Shown in pieces: positions 1-13,100 of a stretch of 64,000 bases of DNA. The notes beneath the pieces were generated by a model. The model saw nothing but the letters and a program-made list of their open reading frames with translations. It was not told the DNA's origin and searched no databases. The stretch spans positions 11,019,921 to 11,083,920 of the forward strand of contig NC_081543.1 in assembly GCF_901000735.1 (NCBI RefSeq), read 5' to 3'. The stretch comes from Corylus avellana. Taxonomy: Eukaryota; Streptophyta; Magnoliopsida; Fagales; Betulaceae. The first letter of the stretch is position 1. Each line of letters begins with the position of its first letter. Both the position numbers and the translations under genes were made by a program.

Positions 1-864
1 GAAAGCACGGCTGTCTCCCACCACCGGCACAGTACCGCTACTAGACCGACGCTACCGGAGATAACGCCGTCAGCCCACCACCGACTGCCGTCTCCGCACT
101 CAGACCAGAAACACTTAGGCTCCGACTTTGCAGAACCGCGCAACCCACCGTGACAACAAGCGCAAACGCCAACGCTCAACCCAGCTTTCGCACAACTTCT
201 GCGCAGGTAAACCACTCCAGAACAATGGCTTACTGCACCGTTCAGAAAAATACCCCAAAAAAGATTTCTTATTGCCCAAAATCCCAAAATCGGAGAAAAC
301 CAAAAGATTGCTTAGCAATTTAATTGAATTTGTTTTTCGATGATAAGCATAAATGCCCTTGCGTCGCTTTTATAGAATAGAAAATAATCCTTATCTTAGT
401 AGTAAGAGGAATCAATAATTCCTATTCCTTCTTGGAAGAGAAATCCTAACCTAGTAAGGACTAATTATTTAATAATAATAATAATGTAATTAGAGGAGTG
501 CGAGCATATGGTGTCATATCTCAATCTATGTAAACTCCACTTTGCATATGGCTTCATATGTTAGAAAATCCAGTTTGGTTATAGTATACTTAGAATTTAA
601 AGCAAGAAGAGGAACATGTTCTTCCTTTACTCGTGCTCAACAAGAATTGATATTTGTGATTCCGCTTAAATCCATATTTTGCTGCCATATCTTCAAATCC
701 AGGCTATATTTTGTTATGTTCATATTAACTTTGTATTTTCCAATTAGATTTTCCCTGGACTTTAAAGTTCATCCATACTTAAATTGATTTTATGCAGAAT
801 TATTTTTTGGGGACGTTTGATTTGGACGGGAGGTATTTGACATATTGATATTTTAGAAAATAGA
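1..864. other. Upstream region of the first gene
   Basis: No coding sequence is recognised here. Bases 1-120 are GC-richer than the rest and could be leader or promoter sequence. Bases 350-860 are AT-rich. Possible 3' splice sites (a pyrimidine-rich run, then AG) lie near 797 and 854, just ahead of the start codon at 865, so a spliced 5' UTR is plausible. No upstream exon could be fixed. Confidence 0.35.
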
Positions 865-3457
865 ATGGTGTATTTGTTTTTGTCGGAGCCCAAATGGGAT
901 GAGAATGGAGATGGTGGCTCTGCCAGTACTAGAATATCTCTTTTGAATAAGCTGGAATCAGTTATTTGGTCACTGATGACGTCTGGAGGTCGGTCAGAGG
1001 CTCGACTATGGCTTTGTAACACTATAGCAGGCATAAGGTCTATCACTTCCCACCATCAGCGTGAGTTATTTGTGAGCTTATTGAGATCTAAACCACTAAA
1101 GCGGGCTTTATACTGTCAACTCCTGCGAATGATATTTGAGAAAAGACCACAGAAAGTGGGGTCCGTCATAGCCAAGAAAAGCTGCATACTTGAGAAATTC
1201 TTTGAAGGTAAGTCAACATTACTAATTGTGCTTCAGTTAGTTTTCCGATTAGTTTGCCCATCTATTTTGTTCATCTGAAAGAGAAAAAAAATAAAGCAAG
1301 ATTTTTTTTTTTTAGCCTCTTTCTTGTAGCTGTACATTTCATTATTCAGGTTTATGAACTTTCCTGTCTTTGTAGAATAATGTTTACCAGCTGATTAGGA
1401 AGTATGTGTGGCTGCTGTGGGCATCAAGTCACATTTTCCTATGTATTGTAAAGTTGCATTATTTGGCATATAGTGCATATGATCTAAATAAGTACTAATG
1501 TAAGATAGACACTCCATAGAATGTGATTTTTTCAAGTATTCTTTTCAGATTTCTGATTGTGCCATAATTGCTGAACAAGGCAGGAAATCCGAGACGTATA
1601 TTGCAATGGTTTTCTAATTTTGCCACTGGTGGTGGAGTGGAGCACGGAAAAGGTGCTAAGGCATTATCCCAATTTGCTTTTGTAAATCGGGATATCTGTT
1701 GGGAGGAGCTTGAATGGAAGGGAAAACATGGTCAGTCACCTGCAGTGGTTGCTACCAAGCCCCATTACTTTCTAGATTTGGATGTCCAACAAACTGTCGA
1801 GAATTTCCTTGACAATGTGCCTGAATTCTGGTCATCAAATGAGTTTGCTGAGTCGTTAAAAGATGGTGAGATTTTGTTCATTGATAGAGAATTCTTTGTA
1901 GAATATTTTATTGATTTGATGTATAAAGAGGATTCAAGAGATGTATGGGGAGTCATAAACGATTTCCTAATTGAGGAATCTTTCTCTTCTTTGTGTCACC
2001 ACCTTCTTATTACTCTGGAGGAGAAGGACTTGCATAATTTTCTGGAATTGCTTTGCAAACTTCTCAACCCAAGAATGGAACCTAGGGATTTTAGTAATTC
2101 ATCTTACTTGTTTGAGGTTATACTTTCTAAGTGCAGTGACTGTGGATCTATTGATCAGATGCTACTGTTAAATGCGGTTATTAATCAGGGACGCAAACTT
2201 CTACGGGTTCTACGTGATGAAGAGGGCCAGGAGGAACATGCAAAAATCAAAGACATTATGTCACAGATTTGTGCAATATCAAGCAATGCTAATAGCTTGG
2301 TGCCCATCTTTACAAAATGCTTCAAAACAAAGACCATTAAAGCAATAACATGGCTGGGGCTTCAGTCTTGGGTTCTTTATTATAGATTGTCAGAGGAGTG
2401 CCAGACTCCTGATTCCTGGGAATCATTATTCATGGATAATGGTATAGGTTTTCGGACATCGAATAAGTATAAATTGCTACATCATGATGGATTGTCAGAA
2501 GAAAGTGGTTCTGATTCTGACTGTAAAGCATCAAAAAGAGTTAAGCCCAAGAAGAAAGAAAAAAGAAGAAAGAGAAGAAGGAAAAACATCGATCATGATG
2601 GCAGCGATGACAATGAGCTGCCATATTTTGATACTACAAGTATGACAGTGGGTTTGCAAGCTAATGCCGGAAGTTGGTTGCTCTCTACTGATGGATACTC
2701 TATATCATGGAGCTGTGTAAGTTTAATTATCACTCTTTTATCACCTATATCAATTGTCAAGCTTTACGCTTACACCACAACTATGTTTTACTGTTGCCTT
2801 TTTTTTTTTCACTCTTCTCCAATACTAGTTTTCCCAATCTGGTAAATTTTTCTTTGTAGAGAATTATGTAGTCAAGCACACAAATTCTGTCTTCCGACCA
2901 TGTTTGTTGAGGTCTCTTTGCATCGTAATTAGTATGACTAGCATGATATGGCACTTTGGTTCTTGATAGAGAATATAGGGCTCATTTGATAATACTTTTA
3001 GAGATTGCCTTTTACTTTTTGGTTGTGAGGTGACGTAAAGGTGAAAGTAGTTTTAAGTGTTTTGTAAGTTGCGTTGTTTGTTAATGCGTTTACCTTTTTT
3101 TTAGCAATCCTAAAAAACATTAGCAAACGATTCTATAATGATTATAAATGTGCCAAGGAAACATAAATAACAACATGAACAAGCCCTTAATAGCTCAAAT
3201 GAATAAGTTGCTTTGATTTCAGCCTTTAATATATATGTTTGATCTGTCCTTTTTTAACTCCCATGTAGTTGTTGTCCCTATGAAAAACTATTATACTTGG
3301 TGTACATAGCAAATAAGAGAGCAATTCTATAATGTTTCACGGATTTTCTGACAATGTTGCTATTTTCTAGGCGGACTTACCAGAACATCTTTCTAAGCAT
3401 TGCTTCTCCAGATGGATGAAATGGGTATTTGCAGAGTGGGGAATGAAGCCTGCTTGA
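865..3457 (+). CDS. Conserved plant protein of unknown function, 3 coding exons, 520 aa
   Basis: The exons are 865-1207, 1584-2716 and 3371-3457. Donors read GTAAGT, acceptors end in CAG or TAG, and phases are 1 then 0, giving one open frame of 520 residues ending in TGA at 3455-3457. I recognise the sequence type (start MVYLFLSEP, then KPHYFLDLDV, WSSNEFAESLKDGE, DLMYKED) as a widely conserved plant protein but know no function for it. The first 420 residues look like an all-helical globular region. Residues about 429-450 form a dense Lys/Arg tract next to an acidic Ser/Asp stretch, which suggests a nuclear or nucleolar location by inference. The last exon adds a Trp-rich tail (WMKWVFAEWGMKPA). 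No catalytic motif, signal peptide or membrane segment is visible. The main uncertainty is whether further coding exons lie upstream of 865. Confidence 0.8.
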
Positions 3458-5740
3458 TTGGGTCGACACCGAATTATTTGCCACATTCTGCATCGGCCCG
3501 AAAGCAAACATCTATAAAGAGTTAGAAGTTTGTTTTCCAATTGTTGTAACATATTATTTTGTTTTGTTCCTCCAGCTCATAGATATATATGTACGAGAGG
3601 TGGTGTGAACTGTGAAGAAGTGGTGGTTTGCTCAATTATAAACTTTTGATAGGTTAATCGCTGTCGTTGATTCTAACAAATGGTGTTTGATACAGCTTTA
3701 CAATTTTTTTGTCTTTTAAGATTGAAAAACATCTTAAAACGACTTACGGTGTCGGTTAAATGCCTTTGAGGTACTTATGGTAAGGCTTAATATCAAAAAA
3801 CTATTGTAAAATGGTACATGCATACATTCAATAGAGTTGAGGATTACAATAGAGTTGAAGATTACACTCAAGAGCTAAATCTAAACAGAGTATTTCTTGC
3901 GAAGATACCAATTTGAAATGCGGAATTTAGACTCAAACCTCACAACTAACAATTGCGTAGTAATTTTATGCAACAAATAAATATATCAAACCACCATAAA
4001 ACATAAAAACCATGCATAAATACACCAAGATTTTGTTGACAAAGTGAAAACCCTCTAAATAACACATCACTGTAAAACTACTCAGGGCTAGCTAAGTTGA
4101 GGAAATCAACACTAAGAAAGATTTAATTACAACAAAACACACTTATAACCCTTTGCGTTGGTTAGACAATCTATATGCAGACGGGCTTATTATTTGCCTC
4201 TTGCTACAGCAGCTCCAACTCCTTACTGGCCAATTTTTTCTTGATCTCCTTACTTACCTGTCGGTAGACTTCAAACGGTTTGTTGATGTAGAACAGATGT
4301 GCTTTGATCACTCTAAGATATTAAACTTCGTATGCTCATACCAACCGTTCCTCTTGGCACACAAATAATTGCTAAGCTTGCAATGTATGAAAACACTTCA
4401 TATCAACATGGAAGAACAATGCTTCGCTTTTTGAAAATCGTGCCTTCAAAGTCCTTTTATAGACTAGTGAAAATCAGCCTCGAAACTTAAAGTCGAGACA
4501 GGTTAATGAGGCGTCTAAGCATGCTTAAGGTTTCAATCCTTTAAATAGCTTCTTGTCTGGACACTAGCGCATGGTGCACGACATAGCCAGCAAAAATTTA
4601 TGTCTTAACAAATTCATCCAAACGTGTGGATGACGTAGCAGAGCAGACGAAACTCTTTGTTTCTCCAATTCATCCAGACACGTGCGAACGGGCCAGCAAA
4701 CGAAAATATTTGTGTGGGAAACATCTGGACATCAGCATACGACCTTGTAGGCAAAAATCATTGTTTGAGCATTTTGTCCAGTCATTAGTGGATGAGTCCG
4801 CAAACAGAGCTTCTTGTTCATGATTTTCTTTAGCAATCTTCAACCCCAATTATAAGTACAAATATACCCAATGCCACAAATTATAAAGGCACTTAGTTTG
4901 GACAACGAATAGGCCAACTAGAAACCTAACACTAAGGTATTTTAAGAACCTTGATTTAGTTTAAGTGAGAGTATATGTGTTGTTACCAAACAAAATAATA
5001 AGAGTAATCATTTCATTTAAACTTCTTATATTGACAGTAATACACGTTCATATTCTTAAAAGAATGACCTTCCTTGTACCCAATGTACCCTTAGTTTCAA
5101 TGACATTACATTGTTCCTAAAAAGAATAAAATAATTCAAGGACCAAGAATAAGATGACATCATCAAATATCACATCTCAATCTTATATTAGAAAGATGAA
5201 TAGCCCGCATAAAGTGTGTTGATTATAAATGTACTCATGGGTGTTAATTAGTCTCACATTTTCTTATATTAAGTAAGACTAAGCTCTATAAGTAATTCTA
5301 TATATGAAGCTTCAAATTAATTAGCTCTTTTAAACTGATAGCGTAAATGTGGCTAACATTTTCCTTAAGTCGTTAAATAATAGCGTAGATGAAGCGTATC
5401 TTTACCCTTCATCAAGTTGATTTTTACCAAGTGATTGAAGCTCTTAGAGATACTTGTAATTAATTGTGCTTGGATTAATACAAATTGAATGCAATTGAGT
5501 TTGCTCTATCTTTTATCTTCCTATATTGCATATATTCTTCATTTGCTATCTCTATCAGCTCCATCTTAATTGCATTTTCATTCTTATCATTCACTTAAAT
5601 GAACCTCGGTGAAAAGAAAAAACAGGGTAAATAAAAAAGCAAGGAAACAAGTAAATAATTTGCTACTCTATATAATGTACTTCTCAAGGACATGGCTTCT
5701 GGAAAGTACTTGCTAGAGTTGATAACTTTTTTATTGAGAA
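3458..5740. other. Intergenic region, gene 1 3' flank to MSL promoter
   Basis: The first 200 bases are probably the 3' UTR of the preceding gene. No gene is seen. Bases about 3830-4900 resemble a degraded retrotransposon end in antisense (tracts with repeated 'tccagacacgtg' and 'gccagcaaacg'-like words), but no terminal repeats or target duplication could be defined. The remainder is AT-rich promoter sequence of the downstream channel gene. Confidence 0.3.
5667..5677 (+). promoter_or_regulatory. Probable TATA box of the MSL channel gene
   Basis: The sequence tctatataatg lies about 70 bases before the ATG at 5741, a normal spacing for a plant TATA box with a short 5' UTR. This is inferred from sequence only. 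Confidence 0.45.
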
Positions 5741-8135
5741 ATGCAGCAGCAAGAGATGGAAAGATCATCAAATTCCGATCAGGTTGTTCTCATCCTGGAC
5801 CAACAAAATCCTAGAGCTCCATCAATGGCTGCCGAGCTCAAGGACCAGACATCCGCAGATGATCAAAAGGTCACTCAAAACCCTGCAAGAACCAAAACCC
5901 TACGCCGTCTTAGCTTCTCCAAACCAAAATCTCGATTGGCAGAGTTCAACCATCCACCTGCATACAAGATAATCCCGGAATCCGGCGACATGAGAGAGCC
6001 CGTTCTGTTTGAAGAAAACCCTTCATCCACTGACGACGACGATAACGAATCATGGGATGAAGAAGAAGATGATGATGATGATGGAGATAGAGAAACAAGA
6101 AAACCGAGAAGATCTCCAAAGAAGAAGCGAAAATTGCAGTGGAGGCTCTTGCTGGAATGGGTACTATTTATTACCATAATGACATGCTTAATCTGTTCCC
6201 TCACCTTAACTTCCTTAAAAAACAAGAGCATGTGGGGTTTGGTGGTCTGGAATTGGTGCTTGATGGTGATGGTGACTTTCAGCGGCCGGCTGGTTTCTGG
6301 TTGGGTGATCGGATTCTTTGTCTTCTTAATCGAGAGAAACTTCATGCTTAGAGAGAAAGTGTTGTACTTCGTTTACGGGCTGAGAAAGAGCATCCAAAAC
6401 TGCGTTTGGTTGGGTCTTGTTTTGCTTGCATGGACGCTAATGTTCAACGCCAAAGTCCACAAGGAGAACAAAATGCTGGAGAAAGTTTTCCAGGCGCTGG
6501 TTGCTGTACTCGTTGCAGCAACAATTTGGCTTGTCAAGATTATCCTAGTGAAAATGATGGCCTCCTCATTCCACGTCGCAACCTACTTCGATCGGATGAA
6601 AGAAAGCGTTTTCCACCATTACATTTTGGAGGCTCTGTCGGGTCAGCCATTGATGGACGAATATCATGATCATCAAGATAACCGTCTCCGCCACCTGTCC
6701 AAGTCCATGCCAGGGAAGTGGAAGGAAGAGGGTACGGTTAAAATTACTAATTATCTTAAAAATTTAAGAGACGAATTTAATTGTTTAATTTATATTGTTA
6801 TTATTATTATAACAGGGAGTATATTCAAGTCGAAGAAGTTGGGGTCAAGGAAAATGGATTTGGAAAAGCTGAGGAAGCTGAGCATGCAGAAGAAGAAGAT
6901 GTCGACGTGGAGCGTGAAGAGGCTAATAAACTACGTGAGGTCGACCAAATTGTCTACCATTTCAAACACTGTTGATGGTTTTGGGAAGGCGGAGTCGGAG
7001 ATTAGCAGCGAGTGGGAGGCCAGGAGCTGCGCTCGAAGGATTTTCAAGAACGTTGCCAAACCGGGTGCCAAGTACTAATTCATCTGTATCTCTTAATTTA
7101 ATTATGAGTTGCATGAAATTGAAATTATGCCTTAATAAATTCTGAATTATATATATATTTAGCTTAATTCTTGACATTGGCGTTTATGTGTTGAGGGTTC
7201 TCGATTAATGAGAGTAGAGAAATGTGATAAAAGTGGGAGAATAATCAATTAAAAAATTAGCATCATCTCATAATCAACTAAGTTGGACATTTCACAACTT
7301 GTTTTTTCTTCATAATTAATGTGTATTGATTATGGTTCACATTTAGAAATTTAGAAATTGTTTTTATTTTTATTTGTTTATAATGTTGAAATTTGCACTG
7401 CTAATTCCACGTTAAGGAAAACGTGAAAGCACTAAAACAACTTACGTTAAAGGCCTCTTAGGGTGAGCCGACGGGAGATATCATAGATACTTAAGTCAGT
7501 TAATAGCCTTGTCAAACTCGCTCCCAAATCTCAATGAGAAATGAACGTTTGATGATCATTTTTTCCATTAGTAAAAGCTAGGGGTTATTCCTTCTTCATA
7601 TGATTCTGTCACATGTTGTCTTTCGACCGAATTAGGTATAGTTTGTCCATAAATAATATATGGTAACAAACTCTAAGTAAGAAATGTCTCCGATATTAAC
7701 CCCTCTTCCATTTGGCATTAAATGCCAACCGCCCTGCAATAATTTAAGAAGTTACGAGAGACAAACGTGAAGGGTGATGATGATCATGATAAGTGGACTA
7801 CAGAGTATTTCCACCACCACAAGCATCGGCTAAGAATTGTGCAGACCAGCTATTGTGGGTGGTCGCATGTACAGCACCAACATATATATCAGCTCTTTCT
7901 TTTGGGATATTATGGTGTAATAAGCACGTGGTACGGCTTTATCCCCGGCCACCCCCACTGATTTCAGTGGATGTATTGTAAGGTGTCCACTGGGTATCAT
8001 CTGGCCAGATTAGATGGGTGCATGCAGGACCACCATTTTCACTCTCATGGGCATGCAGTTTATCCCACTACAACACGCACATTGCAATTGCATTGCAACA
8101 ATATAAAAACGTGTTCATCTCATTAATCATAAGCA

Positions 8136-8172
<37 letters not shown>

Positions 8173-9520
8173 TGCCACTAATTCAATACCAGTCTCCTTG
8201 AGTTGGACGAGTTCAAGTTGTCCATGTCAACATTAATAAAACATGGAATCAAGTGTTTTAGGTTGAACACGTTAGCCCATATGCGTTGTCGGAATCTCAA
8301 AGGCCCAATCTTCCTTTTCCGCAACTTGTTCTAGATGACCCAAATCTCAAATCCCAATAATGTGATTGTTTTGAAGGTACATTGAAGAGGAAGATCTGAT
8401 GAGATTTCTGATGAGGGTTGAGATTCATACCATTTTTCCTCTCTTTGAAGGAGCCCTTGAGACCGGAAGGATTTCCAAGTCTTCATTCAGGAATTGGGTG
8501 GTAAGTGATCAGAGCTTTTGAAAGTAAATATATAAATAAAAGAAAATGGTGATATCGATCTAATGATGGATTTTGCTTGCAATTAATGAATCACTGCTAG
8601 GTTCGAGCATATTTTGAAAGAAAAGCTCTGGCACATTCATTGAATGATACCAAGACAGCAGTGCAGCAGCTTCACAAGCTAGCAAGTTCAATCGTGATTG
8701 TGATAATATTTGTGGTGTTTCTGTTGGTGATGGAGTTGGCCAACAGCAAAGTTGTCTTGTTTGTAATAACCCAACTGGTTCTACTGGGTTTCGCATTTCA
8801 GAACACTTGCAAGACCATTTTCGAGTCCATCATCTTCGTCTTCATCATGCACCCTTTCGACATCGGAGACCGCTGCGTAGTCGAAGGTGTTCAGGTGATT
8901 GATTTAAGTTAACTCAACCAAAAATATTTTTGGTCTACTCTAAAAAACTTCATCGTCTAATTCTACCTTTTATATATATATACAGATGGTTGTGGAAGAG
9001 ATGAACATTCTGACAACTGTTTTCCTTCGATACGACAATGAGAAAATTTACTACCCCAACTCAGTTTTGCTTACAAAGCCGATCAGTAACTTTTACAGAA
9101 GCCCGGAGATGGTTGATGGTATTGATTTTAGCATTGATGCCTCGACGTCAATGGAGGTTATTATTTCACTGAAAAAGGCCATACAAGCGTAAGTACTAAA
9201 AATTCCTTCCATTCTATTTCTCTGTGTATTATATATATATATAAATGATGGTGTTGAATGCATGGGATTGCAGATACTTAGAGAGCAAGCCAAATTACTG
9301 GAATCCAAAACACTCGGTGATCGTGAAAGAAATAGAGAATGTGAACAAACTGAAAATGTGCTTGGCTGTTCAACACACCATCAACCATCAGAACTATGGG
9401 GAACGAAACAATCGGGTGACAGAGCTTATATTGGAGCTCAAGAAGATGTTTGAGACACTTGATATTAAGTATCGTCTTCTTCCTCAGGAGGTCCATCTCA
9501 ACAAAATCACCGACCATTGA
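5741..9520 (+). CDS. MSL10: Mechanosensitive channel of small conductance-like protein (MSL10 group), 6 exons, 704 aa
   Basis: The exons are 5741-6731, 6816-7071, 8377-8500, 8601-8894, 8986-9188 and 9274-9520, and all phases join cleanly. The product is a plasma-membrane MscS-family channel that opens with membrane tension and passes anions. The N-terminus is cytosolic, with an acidic Asp/Glu run at residues 97-116 and a basic run at 119-131. Hydrophobic segments lie near 137-158, 165-198, 221-236 and 251-272. The pore helix and MscS domain follow in exon 4 (from about residue 470), with the family hallmarks FQNTCKTIFESIIFVF, HPFDIGDRC and, in exon 5, NILTTVFLRYDNEKIYYPN. The length is near that of Arabidopsis MSL10. 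Exon 2 seems to end in a stop (7076-7078), but that triplet is intronic: the donor is at 7072 and exon 3 continues with YIEEEDL. Assignment to MSL10 rather than MSL9 or another MSL4-10 paralogue is by general resemblance. The gene converges on the kinase gene downstream. Confidence 0.92.
8138..8169. repeat. (AT)16 microsatellite in MSL intron 2
   Basis: A pure AT tract in the 1.3-kb second intron of the channel gene. Confidence 0.9.
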
Positions 9521-10189
9521 TCACAAAGCCAACGCCAGGATGTTTTACTTTATTTCTATCTTAAGACTAAAATAATGGAACATTTACTCATGGGGATAAA
9601 TTCCCCATGGATCAAGAACTAATTTCTTGTATTTCGTACTCGTATTTTTGTGCCTTCAACCTTCCTGCTACGAAAAATTTAACTGAGCGTTGGGTTGGGT
9701 TTTACGTGGATATGTTTAATAAAGTCGTCTTCTTTCAACATAAAATGATCTTTGTTGAAAAACTTCCAGTAATTTTATTTTTTTTAAAAAATAATAATAA
9801 TTTCAAGTGAACGTTTGGCTCCTTTTCTTTCACCTTAATTGTCCTGGTCTGTTCTTTTTACGCATCTAGCAAAAAGATTTAAGAGAACCAAATCCAGGTC
9901 TATAATTCTGGGAAATAATCATGCATAACCTAAATAGAGTTGTCAATCAAAAGCACCAGCACTACTATGTAAAAAAACAAAACGAGCCACAAACATAATA
10001 TTCCAACAGGAGAGCATGTAACATAGCACAAGGACAGACCAATATCTCAAACATAAAGAAATGAAAAGGACCGACATCCAAGGTTTGTGTTTCTAAAACA
10101 TCAAGTAGCAGAAAACAACCGACACTGCAGGTGCAAACATATTACATATATAGTATTATGCATACGACATCAAAGAGCATGCCTCCTAT
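9521..10189. other. Convergent 3' intergenic region
   Basis: This stretch separates the stop codons of the channel gene (+) and the kinase gene (-). It should hold both 3' UTRs. No other feature is seen. Confidence 0.5.
9718..9723 (+). other. Possible polyadenylation signal of the MSL gene
   Basis: An AATAAA hexamer lies about 200 bases after the stop codon, a usual distance for a plant 3' UTR. Confidence 0.35.
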
Positions 10190-13100
10190 TCATCCCACAA
10201 CTTTCCTCGCATAAGTTCTGCCTTGCTGAATGTCTTTGGCAGGCCTGAGAAGCATGTCGCCAGATCCGGAATTCCATTTCACTCCAGCCTTCATGGGAGG
10301 GGGGCAAGGCTGCTGCCCCACATATTGCCTACGAGGACCAAGAGTCATGTTTGCCAACTTCTCAGTCGAATCCAAAACTCCACGGGTGGTCCTTCCATGA
10401 TTCATAGAGACTGAAAACCAATGGTATTCAAAGTTAATTGTCACAGCATATTAGATAAACAGAACAAAAATAGTGAAAAAAAAATAAAAAATAATAAAGC
10501 TATAACACAATAGAGACAAGATACTTACTCGGGCTGTTCTTTCCCGGTGGCCGATATCTTGCTTGTTTGACAGAGCTCTTTAGAGATTGGTCATTCTTAC
10601 TTGCATCCTTCAAACAAAAATAGAAACAAAGGAGTTGGCAAAACTTCTCTTTTATGCTTATATTCCCATGTTAACTGCAACAATCTAACTCACTCACTAA
10701 TCTTCGTATAAATATTAATTATCAAGCATCTCAACTATCAACTGCAAAATTTAATTTCCAAGAAAAAATCACGCATCCTAGACAATCAACTTTCATGTGA
10801 ACATAAAAGTTTCTCTCTAGAGAGAGAGAGAAAGAGACTAAAGCTCTGCAGGACAATGCCACATAAGCTAGTGCTGGTAGTTTGCATTAAATATAGAGAC
10901 TAACTTTGCCCATGTAATTATTAACTAGGAAGTGCTTCCTAAGGACAACTTTTGAGGACAACTTTTGAGGGCAACATTTGTTAACACAATCAAACCCAAA
11001 AAATGAGACCATACACAAAATTGATGGCCCTACATAATCAGTTTGGCTATAGTTGCCTGTTTGTCCTTCCAAAACAAAAAAAGATCCACAGGCATGCTAT
11101 ACAGAATAAAAAGAAGACATGACCTAACCTAACCAAGGCATGTTTCATTATTATTATTTTTTTCTATTAATTTGGAACCGGGTATCCGGAGCTTCGCTCC
11201 GACTAATCCCAGGGGTGCACAGGGCCCTCGGCAAGGAGTTTCCCGCAAGTGCACCTTGGTTCATTCAAGAGACGAACCCCCCCCCCAAAAAAAAAAAAAG
11301 AAGAAACAGTCTGCACTCGGTAGGTTTCAAACCCAAGACCATGAGAAGCATACTCAAAAGTCCCAGGCTATTCAACCACAGAGCCCCTTGGGGTTACCAA
11401 GGCATATTTCATTATAATCTAAATGTAAAATAAGAATGAACATTAAATATAACTGTAGGCAACACAAAACTATGCGCCTATCATACAAAGTGAATCAGAA
11501 AGCTTTCAGCATCTTACCTGGTTAACCAAATCCAGTTTCCGTTGCACACCTGTAAGACCATTTAGGATAGGATAAGAATATATACCACACCCCATAATTT
11601 CAAAAGAAAAGCATATTTTACAGATAAGTGTTGTTCTTGAGCTACACCCACAAAAACTAGAAAAAGAAAAACCAAGAACTAGGATTGTACAAACCAAGGA
11701 AGGAAGTGTACGCCAAAAGCCTACCAACACATGTGAATCAACCAATAGGTTAAAATATCAATTGCTATACTGCTTTGAACAGCATTTGCATCAATTTCTC
11801 TGGTCTGATACTACTGAGAATCCTATAACTATCCATGCTATCTAACTACTATATTTGCATCAGATTAAAAGGTATACAATTATGGAATAATGTACCACAA
11901 GTTTGGTGCTTCAATATTTGATGTAATAGATGATTCAAGGCATATATGTAGCACATTGAATTATCCAAGTTGATGTAGCAGAAACCTACAAGTTCCTTGC
12001 AAATTCATGTATCAAACTGCAGGGGGGCTTACAGTTGCATTTGGTGATACTAGCGAACTATATGTTTGGAATTTATCCAATCCTACTCATGAGTATCTAT
12101 GTCCCAAAATGTGTATTTAGCACAACATATAAAGATTGTCACACAAGAGAGCTACCACTAATCACACTTCTAATTAAAAAAGATTAGTGAAAAAAAGACA
12201 CACATATAATTTAAAATTCCAAAAAAAATTCAAATAGCCACCTGTGCTTAAAGAAGCATGTAACTTAGGAGAAGGATAATTTCTAGTGAACTCTGAACTA
12301 GAAAAGGCCACTGAATGTCTCCTACCAGATTGCTGCTCCATTGCTCTCCTTGTTCCAGCTGCAGCAAAGCAATCAAGTTAGTTTCCTGCATATTTATTGA
12401 AAAGCAAGAGAGAAATTGGTATACTTAGCAATTTGTGAAGTGAGACAAACCAGAGGGAGGTGTTCTAGCGAAAGTAGCCCTGGAACGAAGGGATGGTGGA
12501 ACATAGAAGCAACTCTGCCACAACAAATGGAGTTCAGCTTCAATATTTATTAAAAAGCAACACTTAACACATATCACACTCAAAACTCAAAGTAAAGATC
12601 ACTGCACAGATTCATGAAGAAGAATTGCTACCTGGAAGAAAGGATGTTGAAGGGCCTCAGCAGCTGTTGGCCTCTTGGATGGATCCCATGAACAAAGTGA
12701 CTGATGTTTTAAAAAAGAAAAATCAAAAGGACAAAAGGGGAAGAGAGGGGGGCGGGGGGGGATGAACAAGGTGTAAGTCTATAACTGGTGGAGAACTATA
12801 TAATAATAGAAAGGAAAATAGAGGAGTTCAAATTCTCTATGTTTTAACTATCAAAAGAACATAATATAATCATTTTACTAAAGGAACAGACAGAAGGAAA
12901 CAGCTTCAGTTCTCCATACAAGGGTACTTACAGTAATAAGGCTGATCGCATCATTGCTTGCAGAGGGAATCAATACAGAAAGATGAACACCCGCAAACTG
13001 CAATGTCCAATTACAAACAATATCAAACTTTTTTACTTTCTGGAATAAGTAAAACATTAGACCCCGCTGTTCACACAAGGGATACAAACTCAAAAAACCA

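Noticed and set aside
5875..6345. 156-codon frame on the minus strand
   Set aside because: It is the antisense shadow of the channel gene's first exon; the Ser run mirrors the Asp/Glu tract.
7076..7078. Apparent stop codon ending a 445-residue channel protein
   Set aside because: The triplet lies inside intron 2. The donor at 7072 and acceptor at 8376 restore the MscS domain in phase.
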